64,000 bases of DNA, from NCBI GenBank assembly GCA_937874185.1, contig CALNAK010000019.1, forward strand, positions 62,001 through 126,000, given 5' to 3'. Below, one piece after another: positions 1 to 8,785 of this stretch. The first letter of the stretch is position 1. Every line of letters begins with the position of its first letter. The notes under the pieces are model-generated. The model ran no database searches. It was not told the DNA's origin and saw nothing but the letters and a program-made list of their open reading frames with translations. A program made the translations under genes and the position numbers. The DNA is from an uncultured Lactobacillus sp. (GTDB taxonomy: Bacteria; Bacillota; Bacilli; Lactobacillales; Lactobacillaceae).

Positions 1-605
1 ATTTCTTTCAAATTATTACGTAGATTCAAAACTACCATTGAATGATCATAACTGTTGATATTCAAAATCTGAATATCGTCGGACAACTTCAAATCAATGT
101 TATTCAAAATTTTGAATAAATAGTTATCCTCAGTGAAATGAATTATTTTAAATGTTCCTTCAGAAATTCCTTGTTTAAATAGTAGGGAATAATCGGAAAA
201 CTCTGGTACGGAACAATTAATTGGAATGATATTGCCGTGTGGACAGGCTTGTGGATAGTCTAAATAGATATTTAGCTTATCAATTAAAATAAGATCAGGA
301 TTATCAGATAATGTTGTGGCTTTTTCGTAGACGTCGCTCAAAGGGATGTCTAGTTTCTCGTACAACCACGTTTCTATCAAACGATGTTGCTGGACTAAGG
401 GTGTTACCGCCTTTAGTCCTTTTTTAGTAAGTTTGGTTCCATAGTACTTCTTATAGTTAACCATACCTAACTTTGCCAAATGTTGGGTTCTATCTGAGAT
501 GGAAGCCTTGCTAACATTGGCTTTGACGGCTAAATCAATATTGTTGACGTTTTGCCAACTACCGCCTAATTCAAAGATTAGTCTTAAAAAATTAAGATCG
601 TTCAA
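1..605 (-). CDS. DtxR/MntR-family metal-dependent repressor (partial)
   Basis: The reading frame runs off the left edge, so only about 201 N-terminal codons are present. Reading the minus strand from a TTG at 605, preceded by an AGTGGTG ribosome site, gives a winged helix with a recognition helix around NVSKASISDRTQHLAKLGMV, then the DtxR dimerisation/metal-binding region ending in the family signature CPHGNIIP. A beta-rich stretch follows that could be the start of a FeoA/SH3-like domain. DtxR/MntR proteins repress metal uptake genes when bound to Mn(II) or Fe(II). The mntH transporter 1.4 kb away argues for a manganese sensor. The TTG start is chosen because the GTGs further upstream run into a stop. 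Confidence 0.8.
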   Translation of the reverse strand, partial: MNDLNFLRLIFELGGSWQNVNNIDLAVKANVSKASISDRTQHLAKLGMVNYKKYYGTKLTKKGLKAVTPLVQQHRLIETWLYEKLDIPLSDVYEKATTLSDNPDLILIDKLNIYLDYPQACPHGNIIPINCSVPEFSDYSLLFKQGISEGTFKIIHFTEDNYLFKILNNIDLKLSDDIQILNINSYDHSMVVLNLRNNLKE

Positions 606-658
606 AATTGTTCACCACTTTTTTATTGTTAAGGTATTTCTTAATAGATGGAACTGTT

Positions 659-820
659 TTATTTCGAATGACTTTTGAAAATCTTATCGTCACATAAGAG
701 CAAGTTGGTGAAAACTCTTGAGTACATGCCGATTAGGACCTCCGATGTTAACCAAGAACTGGTTAAGTAATCTTGATTCTCAATATCTGTTGTTAACTTG
801 TCGCTAGTTTGATTCTTCAT
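659..820 (-). CDS. Small ORF (53 aa) upstream of the MntR-like gene
   Basis: An ATG at 820 follows a strong GGGGAGA ribosome site at 7-nt spacing and opens 53 codons to a TAA. It lies 53 bp upstream of the repressor gene on the same strand, so the two are probably co-transcribed. The product begins MKNQTSDKL, is polar at the N-terminus, and has a moderately hydrophobic segment (LIGMYSRVFTNLLLC) near the C-terminus. I do not recognise a family. Its position between a possible metal-responsive operator and mntR invites comparison with small manganese-regulated proteins such as MntS of E. coli, but there is no visible sequence similarity. Confidence 0.45.
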   Translation of the reverse strand: MKNQTSDKLTTDIENQDYLTSSWLTSEVLIGMYSRVFTNLLLCDDKIFKSHSK

Positions 821-857
821 AATGTTCTCCCCGTAGATAAGTAATCAGGGTTGTGTA

Positions 858-873
858 TTTAGTCGTGCCTAAT
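858..873. promoter_or_regulatory. Possible DtxR/MntR-type operator
   Basis: TTTAGTCGTGCCTAAT is an imperfect palindrome with TTAG/CTAA ends, the pattern of DtxR-family boxes. It sits about 38 bp upstream of the 53-aa ORF that leads into the repressor gene, which would fit autoregulation. A single weak match; low confidence. Confidence 0.3.
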
Positions 874-1066
874 AAAAGTAACAAAAATAGTTTGATAATG
901 TTGAAATACGTACATTATGTATAATTAGCACACTTATAAATGGCTACAACTCCTGTCGTTAACGTTTTTAATATAACATAATTATTTTATTGAAAATAGT
1001 TAAGACAAGTTTAATATATTTTAGTTCTACCTCATAATATAGCTTTAAATACCTATACAATGGGCA

Positions 1067-1080
1067 AGTAAACGGTTACT
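1067..1080. promoter_or_regulatory. cre-like palindrome upstream of usp
   Basis: AGTAAACGGTTACT matches the CcpA cre pattern TGWAANCGNTNWCA at 12 of 14 positions and is nearly symmetric. It lies about 60 bp upstream of the usp -35 element, so catabolite control of usp is possible but unproven. Confidence 0.3.
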
Positions 1081-1139
1081 GATATTTTTCGAAAATAATT
1101 GTCTTGTGTACTTTTTTATTAGGTGGACTTAAAAAATAG

Positions 1140-1167
1140 TTTACATAGAATTAAATTGCGGTAGAAT
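1140..1167 (+). promoter_or_regulatory. usp promoter
   Basis: TTTACA at 1140-1145 and TAGAAT at 1162-1167 are spaced 16 bp apart, about 65 bp upstream of the usp start. Confidence 0.4.
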
Positions 1168-1230
1168 TGATTTTGGAAAGACGAGCAGCACAAAAACTTG
1201 TCTGGGAAAATTGAATTGGAGGACAGACCA

Positions 1231-1671
1231 ATGTCGAAGCAAAATAACACATTTGAACGTGTTCTGGTTGGTGTTGATGATTCCGATGATGCACAAATGG
1301 CATTTAGATATGCAATGCATCGTTGTATCAAAGATGGTTCAACATTAATCATTACTTCTATTTTGGAAAGTGGCGAGATGAATGTCTATCAAGCCTTAAC
1401 CAAAGATTACGTTCATGGGGAACGTAGTGAGTTAGAAGAGCACATGCAAGAATACCGCAAGGTTGCACTAGAAGCCGGAGTTAAAAAGGTAGAACTTATG
1501 GTTGCCGAAGGGGATCCCGGTGAAACAATCGTGAAGGACGTTATTCCTTCATCCGAAGCTGACCTATTAGTTATCGGTTCACTTTCTAAAAAGGGTATTA
1601 GAAAGTATTTTGGTTCTCAAGCAGCATACATGGCGAAGTATTCACCTATTTCAATAATGATTATTCGCTAA
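1231..1671 (+). CDS. Universal stress protein, UspA family
   Basis: The 146-aa product starts at ATG 1231, seven bases after GGAGGA. An upstream in-frame ATG at 1198 would place that ribosome site inside the gene and is rejected. The N-terminal strand RVLVGVDDS is the usual Usp nucleotide-fold start. The C-terminal segment with G116, K120-K121 and G128-S129 corresponds to the ATP-binding loop of the family, though its glycine spacing departs from the canonical G-2X-G-9X-G(S/T). Usp proteins are cytosolic and act in stress survival, with or without ATP binding. It is transcribed toward mntH, and usp-mntH adjacency is common in lactobacilli. Confidence 0.9.
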   Translation: MSKQNNTFERVLVGVDDSDDAQMAFRYAMHRCIKDGSTLIITSILESGEMNVYQALTKDYVHGERSELEEHMQEYRKVALEAGVKKVELMVAEGDPGETIVKDVIPSSEADLLVIGSLSKKGIRKYFGSQAAYMAKYSPISIMIIR

Positions 1672-1773
1672 AGGGAAAAATAGTTCTTTCTCAATCTAGG
1701 TTATTAAACAGTTGCTATAGAAATTCTTCTATATAGTTAGTAATTTTCAGTTACATAATATTGAAGATACTAA

Positions 1774-1953
1774 ACTAGCTCGGAGCAAGGAAGAAAAAAT
1801 GGCTCAATAGCGAAGTTTTTCTTATCTGACGAAGTCAGGTTAGAAAAAGGCCAATCTTGAAGACAATTGCCAATGCCAGAGGCAATGGCAATCGGCTTCA
1901 AGTTGAGCCCGCTATGTTCCAGCCAACTTTTTCTTCCTTGTGGAGAGCGGCAA
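1774..1953. repeat. Family 1 long hairpin repeat, copy R1
   Basis: This copy starts with a diverged ACTAGCTCGGAGC end and finishes with GAGAGCGGCAA. Its arms are complementary: AAGGAAGAAAAAATGGCTC pairs near the far end with a segment reading CCAACTTTTTCTTCCTT, and an inner stem carries TTTTTCTTATCTGACG and GTCAGGTTAGAAAAA. It fills the usp-mntH gap and is the most diverged copy. Similar elements lie at 15.3, 15.6, 48.7, 49.0, 57.2, 58.4, 58.6, 63.0 and 63.2 kb. Confidence 0.75.
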
Positions 1954-1978
1954 TTTTAGACTAACAACCTAACTAAAA
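1954..1978. promoter_or_regulatory. Possible metal-repressor operator before mntH
   Basis: The 25-bp stretch has TTTTAG and CTAAAA as symmetric ends, with internal CTAAC and CCTAAC motifs that recall DtxR-family boxes. It ends 31 bp before the mntH start, where a repressor could block transcription. Confidence 0.35.
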
Positions 1979-2009
1979 AAACATCATAAAAGATTAAGGG
2001 GAGATTAAT

Positions 2010-3650
2010 ATGGCTGAAAAGCACAAATTGATCCAATACGCCAACGGTCCTTCGTTGGAAGAGATTAACGGTACAGTGGATGTACCAAAGGATAAGGGTT
2101 TCTTCAAGACCCTACTAGCATATTCAGGACCCGGGGCATTGGTTGCTGTTGGTTACATGGATCCAGGTAACTGGTCAACATCAATCACTGGTGGTCAAAA
2201 TTTCCAATACTTACTAATGTCAGTTATTCTTTTGTCTAGTTTAATTGCCATGTTGTTACAATATATGGCTGCTAAACTAGGCATCGTGAGTAAGATGGAT
2301 TTGGCACAAGCTATTCGTGCCAGAACAAGTAAGTCATTAGGTATCGTTCTATGGATCCTAACTGAATTCGCTATTATGGCGACTGATATTGCCGAAGTTA
2401 TCGGTGGTGCCATCGCTTTGTATCTACTATTCAATATCCCATTAGTAATCGCCGTATTTATTACTGTTGGTGATGTTCTAGTCTTGCTATTATTGACAAA
2501 AATTGGTTTCAGAAAAATTGAAGCTATCGTTGTATGTTTAATTCTTGTTATTTTATTTGTTTTCGTATATCAAGTTGCACTATCAAATCCTGATTGGAGC
2601 GCCGCATTTGCTGGTTTAGTACCAACGGGTAAAACTTTCGCAACTAGCCCACATATTGGTGGACAAACACCTTTGACTGGTGCGCTAGGAATCATTGGTG
2701 CCACAGTTATGCCTCATAACTTGTACCTTCACTCAGCTATTTCTCAAACAAGAAAAGTTGATCACGCTGATGAAAAATCAGTTGCTCAAAATGTTCGTTT
2801 CTCAGCATGGGATTCAAATATCCAACTAACAGCCGCATTCTTTGTTAACGCCTTACTATTAATCATGGGTGTTGCTGTCTTCAAGAGTGGTGCCGTTAAG
2901 GATCCATCATTCTTCGGTTTATACCAAGCTTTATCAGATACTTCTACTTTAAGTAACGGTTTATTGATTACTGTCGCTAAGTCAGGTGTCCTTTCAACAT
3001 TATTCGCCGTTGCCTTGTTGGCTTCAGGTCAAAACTCAACTATTACTGGTACACTTTCTGGTCAAGTTATTATGGAAGGTTTCGTTCACATGAAGATGCC
3101 TCTATGGATGAGAAGATTAGTAACACGTTTGATCTCAGTTATTCCTGTTCTTATCTGTGTTATGTTAACAAGTGGTAAGAGTGCAATTGATGAACACGTT
3201 GCTTTGAATGATTTGATGAACAACTCACAAGTATTCTTAGCCTTCGCCTTACCATTCTCAATGTTGCCATTACTATTAATGACAGATAATCCAACAGAAA
3301 TGGGTAACAAATTTAAGAATGCTGCATGGATCAAGTACTTCGGTTGGTTCTCAGTTATTGCTTTGACAGCCTTGAACCTTTACGGTTTGCCAGGTCAAAT
3401 CCAAGCATTCTATGGTGACAACATTACAAGTGCTCAAACACTACAAGCTAATATCATTGCATGGGTATTAATCCTTGCCGTTATCGCCTTGTTAGGTTGG
3501 ACATTGATTGATATGCATAAGGGTAATGAAAAACTTAAGGCTCAATTAGCTTCAGAACACGTCGATTCAACATATGCTCACTTGGCAAAAATGTCAGCTG
3601 CAGCAAGTTCAGAAGAAGAATTCGATAGAGAAGCTACACCTCAAGATTAG
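2010..3650 (+). CDS. mntH: NRAMP divalent metal transporter MntH
   Basis: This 546-aa protein is a proton-coupled Mn(II)/Fe(II) importer of the plasma membrane. The family's metal-coordinating motifs are visible: D51-P-G-N54 in the first membrane helix and M234-P-H-N237 in the sixth. About eleven hydrophobic helices follow, with a polar C-terminal tail (HVDSTYAHLAKM then an acidic stretch). ATG 2010 follows GGGGAG at good spacing. The length is at the long end for the family, typical of lactobacilli. The neighbouring DtxR/MntR-like gene and the possible operator just upstream suggest manganese-repressed expression. Confidence 0.95.
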   Translation: MAEKHKLIQYANGPSLEEINGTVDVPKDKGFFKTLLAYSGPGALVAVGYMDPGNWSTSITGGQNFQYLLMSVILLSSLIAMLLQYMAAKLGIVSKMDLAQAIRARTSKSLGIVLWILTEFAIMATDIAEVIGGAIALYLLFNIPLVIAVFITVGDVLVLLLLTKIGFRKIEAIVVCLILVILFVFVYQVALSNPDWSAAFAGLVPTGKTFATSPHIGGQTPLTGALGIIGATVMPHNLYLHSAISQTRKVDHADEKSVAQNVRFSAWDSNIQLTAAFFVNALLLIMGVAVFKSGAVKDPSFFGLYQALSDTSTLSNGLLITVAKSGVLSTLFAVALLASGQNSTITGTLSGQVIMEGFVHMKMPLWMRRLVTRLISVIPVLICVMLTSGKSAIDEHVALNDLMNNSQVFLAFALPFSMLPLLLMTDNPTEMGNKFKNAAWIKYFGWFSVIALTALNLYGLPGQIQAFYGDNITSAQTLQANIIAWVLILAVIALLGWTLIDMHKGNEKLKAQLASEHVDSTYAHLAKMSAAASSEEEFDREATPQD

Positions 3651-3770
3651 AGAGCGGAAAGCAACGGTTAGATTCTGAGCATTTGCCTAAGCCTAGGAAT
3701 TACACGCTGGTTTTGCGTGTGATTTCTAGGGTGTAGCAAAGCACAGGAATCTGTTGCTTGTAGCTCGTTT
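3651..3770. repeat. Family 2 hairpin repeat, copy F2-1
   Basis: The element begins with AGAGCGG directly after the mntH stop codon and ends with AGCTCGTTT. It folds into a long hairpin: outer arms AGAGC/GCTC, middle arms around TTAGATTCTG/CAGGAATCTG, and an inner stem GAATTACACGC/GCGTGTGATTTC. It may serve as the 3' end of the mntH transcript. Confidence 0.7.
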
Positions 3771-3879
3771 AGGACGAACAAACAAAAATATGCAGAAGAA
3801 AAGGTTGACGTAACAAGTCTTTACTAATCCTACATAATCAAATTTATTCCAACTAAAACAAAACTAAAAAAGTATAACA

Positions 3880-3935
3880 AAATAGACTAATACTCATAAG
3901 ATATTACAAATTCTTACGAATATTAGTCTATTTTT
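3880..3935. terminator. Inverted repeat, possible bidirectional terminator
   Basis: Fourteen-base perfect arms (AAAATAGACTAATA and its complement) flank a 28-nt loop region that itself contains a short stem. U- and A-rich flanks on both sides fit a terminator. The rest of 3771-4100 holds only AT-rich leader sequence before the PTS regulator. Confidence 0.5.
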
Positions 3936-4100
3936 GTATCTAAGAAAATCAACAAGATACTTTCCGAAAATGTTTTTCTTGCACTGGAACGGGTTCGATA
4001 AGGTATAACATAATTTGGACTTTAAAAATGGAATGAAAAGATTTTACTAAGGGATATTAAATTATCGTTCGGTGACAAGAAATAAAAGAGGGTATATTAA

Positions 4101-6074
4101 ATGAGTGTAAGGGCTACCAACGTTGATGAAAGGGGGATTGAAGTGAGACTAACTGATTTGGAAAATGAAATTGGAAAGTATGTTTTGAAATATAGTTCAG
4201 TTCACTATTCTGATCTTGAGAAAAGATTTCAAATTTCAAAACCCACGATTTCCAAGAATCTAACTAATTTGGAAGAGTTTGCCAATTCTTTGAATTGTAA
4301 TACTAAATTAATTAGAGATAGACAAAGAGGTATTTATTTTCAGGGAAATACAGACTATATTTCTAAAATCTTTAATTCAGATAATGATTGGCATCCAGTG
4401 ACGCCTAAGGACAGAAGAATGTATATAATCTCTTCATTATTGTTTCAAAAGAAAGTCACCACTATTTCTAGTTTGGTTCAAGAACTTTTCGTAACTCAAA
4501 GAACAATTGAGAGTGACTTAGTTTGGATTAGAAATTTCATTGCCGATAATAATGGAAAAATCATTAATGATTCAGGGACATTACGATTGGTTATGTCTAA
4601 GGATTACTTATATGCTTTTATGATTTATGTATTTCATGATTATTGGGGAGATAACATCAATCAAAGTGATGATAAGAATGTTGTCTTTCCACCAATGTTA
4701 AGAAACTTTTTCAATGAATATGAGGCTGAAAGAATTTTCAAATTTGTTGATAATTTTTTGACAAAATATGATTTCAAAACAACCGAATATGAGTATACGT
4801 CATTAGTAATTTATTTATTGATTCAATACACATTATTTAGCAATAACAATGGAATTGAAGACAGTAATAATATCAAGAGTGATCTGGATTCATTTGAAAG
4901 CGAAACAGAGGAACTTTCAAATGATTTTCAGAAACAATTTGCTCATAAATTTACCAATGAACAAAAGAATTTTTTGAATAACTTTATGATTTTAATCAAA
5001 TCAGAAAATAATAAGAATTTATCATTTGACAATGAAACTGAAATACAAGAAATAAAAGAATTAATTATTGGTGATGATAAAAAAGCAAATATATATGATC
5101 AAAAATTTTTGGATGGATTAAGTAAACACATTTCACTATCTATAAAGAGAATAAGCTTTGGAATGAAAATCATTAATCCTTATACATACAATTTCAAAAA
5201 ATCTTATCCGGTATCTTTTGAAGATGCTTTGAATTTATCCGAAAAGATTAGCCATCATTTTAAGATTAGATTTAATGACGATGAGGTAGCTCTAATTGGA
5301 ATGTACTTTGCTTCGTTAAGTGATCGAAAAGGAATGGTTACCAATAAAGTTACTGCTACGGTTGTTTGCAACACGGGGATAGGAACATCAAGATTTCTTG
5401 AAGAAAAAATCAAACAGGAAATGAGTGACATTATTCGTGTAAAAGCAATCAAAGTAACACATGAACTATCTGATTGTTCAATAGATTCCGATATTATTAT
5501 TTCTACCGTTCCACTGACAGATCCACCAAAGCCATATGTTTTTGTATCACCATTCTTAAATCAAGAAGATAAAAAACGAATATTAGATTTAATAAACAAA
5601 ACATCAAGTTCCAATGATTCTAAACAGTTATTAAAGAACTTGATAAATCCTAAGTTGATTATTTTCTCTGAATCAAAAGATATTGACTATAGAAGTGTTC
5701 TTTTAGATTTGTCAGAAAGAACTTTCAAATATGGGTACACGGATGATGAAATTTATGATTCGGCTATATCTAGAGAATATCTTTCAAGTACTGCAATGGA
5801 GGGTGATGGCATAGCACTTCCACACGGAACAACCGATCATATAAAGAGCCCATTTATTGGAATAATAAAATCAAAGAATGGAATTAAGTGGCTAGGAGAG
5901 AATGTTCATATTGCATTTTTTATGGGCTTAAAAGGAATAGATGCTAATGCAATGAAGAGTATTTACCACGAATTAAATAAGATATTAGAGAACAAGAAGA
6001 TTATTTCTAGACTCGTGAATTCAACAGATATAAAAGACTTTATTGCAAAATTTGAGGAGGATTATTTTGAGTAA
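4101..6074 (+). CDS. PTS operon regulator, BglG/MtlR type (HTH-PRD-EIIB-EIIA)
   Basis: The 657-aa protein has an N-terminal winged helix (HYSDLEKRFQISKPTIS), a second HTH around residue 125, a central PRD-like region, an EIIB-like domain with C423 in VVCNTGIGTS, and a C-terminal EIIA domain with H575 in the IALPHG motif. Such regulators switch PTS genes on or off through phosphorylation by HPr and the cognate EII. A second start, GTG 4143, has a stronger AGGGGG site at 6 bp and would begin at VRLTDLENEIG, where family members usually start, so the first 14 residues are uncertain. The EIIA gene overlaps its 3' end, so it should control the linked PTS. Confidence 0.88.
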   Translation: MSVRATNVDERGIEVRLTDLENEIGKYVLKYSSVHYSDLEKRFQISKPTISKNLTNLEEFANSLNCNTKLIRDRQRGIYFQGNTDYISKIFNSDNDWHPVTPKDRRMYIISSLLFQKKVTTISSLVQELFVTQRTIESDLVWIRNFIADNNGKIINDSGTLRLVMSKDYLYAFMIYVFHDYWGDNINQSDDKNVVFPPMLRNFFNEYEAERIFKFVDNFLTKYDFKTTEYEYTSLVIYLLIQYTLFSNNNGIEDSNNIKSDLDSFESETEELSNDFQKQFAHKFTNEQKNFLNNFMILIKSENNKNLSFDNETEIQEIKELIIGDDKKANIYDQKFLDGLSKHISLSIKRISFGMKIINPYTYNFKKSYPVSFEDALNLSEKISHHFKIRFNDDEVALIGMYFASLSDRKGMVTNKVTATVVCNTGIGTSRFLEEKIKQEMSDIIRVKAIKVTHELSDCSIDSDIIISTVPLTDPPKPYVFVSPFLNQEDKKRILDLINKTSSSNDSKQLLKNLINPKLIIFSESKDIDYRSVLLDLSERTFKYGYTDDEIYDSAISREYLSSTAMEGDGIALPHGTTDHIKSPFIGIIKSKNGIKWLGENVHIAFFMGLKGIDANAMKSIYHELNKILENKKIISRLVNSTDIKDFIAKFEEDYFE

Positions 6075-6531
6075 CAGTATTTTAGAAAGAAACTATATTT
6101 TTACAGATGTTTCCGTTCAAACTTTAGAAAAAGAAACAGCATTAAATAAAATTGGAGAGCTACTTTCAGATCCAATGGGTTTGTCAAAAGATGAATTAGT
6201 TGCAGGCTTACTTAAAAGAGAAAAAGAGGGAACAACTGGATTCACAGATGGATTAGCTATTCCACATGCAACTATAAGTTCATTATCAGATCCAAAAGTA
6301 GGAGTAATCACTTTTGATAAACCAATTGAGTGGGACTCATTAGACGGTGAAGGAGTTAGAGCTGCTTTCGTTCTATTAACACCAGAAAACGGAGAAAACA
6401 ATGTTCATCTTAAAATGTTATCTCAATTATCAAGAAATTTGATGAAAGAGGAATTTGTTAAAAAAATTCAAGATAATTTATCTAATGGGGATGAATTATT
6501 CGAGGTTGTTGGAAATATTATAAACGCATAG
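6067..6531 (+). CDS. PTS EIIA component, fructose/mannitol family
   Basis: A TTG start at 6067, six bases after GAGGAGG, is chosen because the upstream frame lies inside the regulator and lacks a ribosome site. The gene overlaps the regulator stop by 8 bp, which implies translational coupling. The 154-aa product is a stand-alone PTS_EIIA_2 domain with the phospho-acceptor H67 in GLAIPHATI. It accepts phosphate from HPr and passes it to the EIIB domain of the next gene, 11 bp downstream. Confidence 0.9.
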   Translation: MSNSILERNYIFTDVSVQTLEKETALNKIGELLSDPMGLSKDELVAGLLKREKEGTTGFTDGLAIPHATISSLSDPKVGVITFDKPIEWDSLDGEGVRAAFVLLTPENGENNVHLKMLSQLSRNLMKEEFVKKIQDNLSNGDELFEVVGNIINA

Positions 6532-6542
6532 GGGGAAATAAT

Positions 6543-7973
6543 ATGACTACTTTAGTTGGTGTAACTAAGTGTCCAGTTGGTATTGCTCATACTTATATGG
6601 CTGCCGAAAAACTGGAACAAGCAGCAAAAAAATTAGGCTATGATAAAGTTAAGATTGAAACTGAAGGTGCTTCTGGTACTGATAATTTATTAACAAGACA
6701 AGAGATTGTGGACGCCGATGCAATTGTATTTGGTGCCGATGTTGCAGTCGATGATATTGAAAGATTTGATGGACAGAAAGTTGTTTTTGGAGATACTACT
6801 TCAGCAATAAAAGACTCTGCTTCACTTATAAAGCAATATAAAGACGCTCCAATTTATCATTCAAGTAGTAAAGAAGAAGTAAGTTCTGATTCAAGTTCAT
6901 CTAAGGGTCAACAAAATCCATTGGTAAAACAATTGCTTAATGGTGTTTCACATATGATTCCATTCGTTGTTGTTGGTGGTTTATTTATTGCTCTATCTAT
7001 TGCATTTGGTGGACATCCAACAAGTTCTGGTATGGTAATTACAAAGGGTACTGTTTGGGCAGCAATGAATTCTGTTGGTACATTAGGATTCACATTGATG
7101 ATTCCTATTCTTGCTGGTTATATTGCTGATGCTATTGCCGGACGTGCTGCATTGGCACCGGTAATGATCAGTGCAATGGTTTCAAATAGTCCTGATATTT
7201 TAGGTACAAAAGCTGGTACAGGTTTCCTAGGTGCTATCTTAATTGGTTTTCTAGGTGGTTATCTTGTTAAATGGATAAATACTTGGAAAGTTCCAAAGGA
7301 TTTACGTCCCGTAATGCCAATTTTCGTAATTCCTCTACTAGGTACAGCAATTTTGTCAGGTGCTTTTATCTATCTACTAGGTGGACCAATTTCATGGTTA
7401 ATGACTGCACTAGAAAGTATGCTTAAATCATTATCAGCAAATCCCTCAACAAATATCATTTTGGGCGCAATTCTTGGATTGATGGTTGCTTCTGATATGG
7501 GTGGCCCAATCAATAAAGTTGCTTTCTTATTCGGTGTTGCATCAATCACAGCAAATACACCACAAATCATGGGTATGGTTGCCTGTTCAGTTGCCGTTCC
7601 TCCATTAACTGTTGGAATTTCTACTCTTATCAATAAAAATCATTATAGTAGTGCAGAGCGTTCAGCTGCTTTACCAGCTGTTTTAATGGGTCTTATCGGT
7701 ATCACTGAAGGTACGATTCCTTCAGCAACTGCTAACCCCAAACGTGTATTCCCAAGTATCTTACTTGGATCAGCAGTTGCTAGCGCCTGTGGTGCTATAT
7801 TCAAAATTACTGATGTAGTTCCTCATGGTGGCCCAATCGTTGGTGTACTTGGCGCAACAAATAGTTTGCCATTGTTCTTACTATCAATTGCAATTGGTGT
7901 TGCCGTTGGAGTTTTGACACTAACATTCTTACAAACAAGAGCGGTTAGTCATGGAACTGCACATTTGAGTTAA
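6543..7973 (+). CDS. PTS EIIBC component, fructose family
   Basis: This 476-aa membrane permease begins with a fructose-type EIIB domain whose phosphorylated cysteine is C10 (VTKCPVGIAHT). A linker rich in serine and lysine (about residues 100-125) joins it to an EIIC domain with eight to ten hydrophobic helices. The conserved EIIC segment GITEGTIPSATANP is visible. It imports and phosphorylates a sugar of the fructose class. No sugar kinase, phosphatase or glycosidase lies in the operon, so the substrate cannot be named from context. The start follows AGGGGGAA. Confidence 0.92.
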   Translation: MTTLVGVTKCPVGIAHTYMAAEKLEQAAKKLGYDKVKIETEGASGTDNLLTRQEIVDADAIVFGADVAVDDIERFDGQKVVFGDTTSAIKDSASLIKQYKDAPIYHSSSKEEVSSDSSSSKGQQNPLVKQLLNGVSHMIPFVVVGGLFIALSIAFGGHPTSSGMVITKGTVWAAMNSVGTLGFTLMIPILAGYIADAIAGRAALAPVMISAMVSNSPDILGTKAGTGFLGAILIGFLGGYLVKWINTWKVPKDLRPVMPIFVIPLLGTAILSGAFIYLLGGPISWLMTALESMLKSLSANPSTNIILGAILGLMVASDMGGPINKVAFLFGVASITANTPQIMGMVACSVAVPPLTVGISTLINKNHYSSAERSAALPAVLMGLIGITEGTIPSATANPKRVFPSILLGSAVASACGAIFKITDVVPHGGPIVGVLGATNSLPLFLLSIAIGVAVGVLTLTFLQTRAVSHGTAHLS

Positions 7974-7991
7974 TCGAGACTCATTGGATAT

Positions 7992-8023
7992 AAAAAAACG
8001 ATCTCATCAAGAGGTCGTTTTTT
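7992..8023 (+). terminator. Terminator of the PTS operon
   Basis: AAAACGATCTC and GAGGTCGTTTT form the stem, followed by TTTTTT. The remaining bases to 8244 are AT-rich with no gene that I can support. Confidence 0.85.
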
Positions 8024-8244
8024 AATACCATCAAAAATTCTTCACAATTAAGTATTATTTTATTCGTACTTTCCAAACCGTATATTCATATTTGCCCGTT
8101 ATTATATAAGCATAGTCAAGTAACAAAGCAATAACTACTAACTTACTTGGCTTACTAAAAACTATAAATAAAAATATATCCTCCCCGATATACAAATAAT
8201 TTAAAATTGAAAGAAGAATGCATATGAAAAATACAACTAAAACA

Positions 8245-8275
8245 GGAGCTTGCCAATCGGCAAGCTCCTTTCTTT
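8245..8275 (-). terminator. Hairpin at the end of def
   Basis: GGAGCTTGCC/GGCAAGCTCC is a perfect 10-bp stem with a 4-nt loop, directly after the def stop codon. T-rich runs occur on both sides, so it may act in both directions. Confidence 0.7.
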
Positions 8276-8278
8276 GTG

Positions 8279-8689
8279 CTAAATAATGATCCCATTACAG
8301 TGGTCAACTTCATGTTGGATGATTTGAGCGATAAATTCCGTGAATTCTTGAGTATGTTCTTGGAAATTAATGTCAAAATATTTTACAGTTATCTTATGGA
8401 AACGTTTTGTAGGACGTTCACCAGTCAATGAAAGACAACCTTCAGAAGTATCGTACTCACCAGACTTACTTATAATAGTAGGATTAATCATCGGAATAGC
8501 CATAGTTCCCATCGCAAAAACGATGATTCGCTTGTTAACGCCAATCATGTTGGCAGCCATACCAACGCAAACTTCAGAATTGGCAGTAAGCGTATCTTGC
8601 AAGTCTTGAACGACGTTTAAGTCATCCTTTGTAGCAAGCTGAGATTTTTGAGCAAGAAAAGTAGTATCGTGGTTGATTGATTTGATCAT
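8279..8689 (-). CDS. def: Peptide deformylase
   Basis: The 136-aa enzyme removes the formyl group from N-terminal methionine of new proteins, using a metal held by one Cys and two His. The three motifs are present: V42-GMAANMIG, E83-GC85-LS and H126-E-V-D-H130, giving C85, H126, H130 and catalytic E127. Motif I carries Asn47 where most deformylases have Gln (GxGxAAxQ). This is unusual because that side chain helps stabilise the transition state. The start ATG 8689 follows AGGAG. It is shorter than typical type 2 enzymes and may be a secondary deformylase. Confidence 0.85.
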   Translation of the reverse strand: MIKSINHDTTFLAQKSQLATKDDLNVVQDLQDTLTANSEVCVGMAANMIGVNKRIIVFAMGTMAIPMINPTIISKSGEYDTSEGCLSLTGERPTKRFHKITVKYFDINFQEHTQEFTEFIAQIIQHEVDHCNGIII

Positions 8690-8785
8690 TTTGGACTCCT
8701 ATGTGTATTTCTTTATTAATTGTAACAAAAGATAATCTATCATTAGTATAATTTAAATAGAAGGAATCGGTTAGGAGTGAGTTAA

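Noticed and set aside
8235..8284. 20-codon frame overlapping the def terminator
   Set aside because: It consists largely of the terminator palindrome and has a weak ribosome site.
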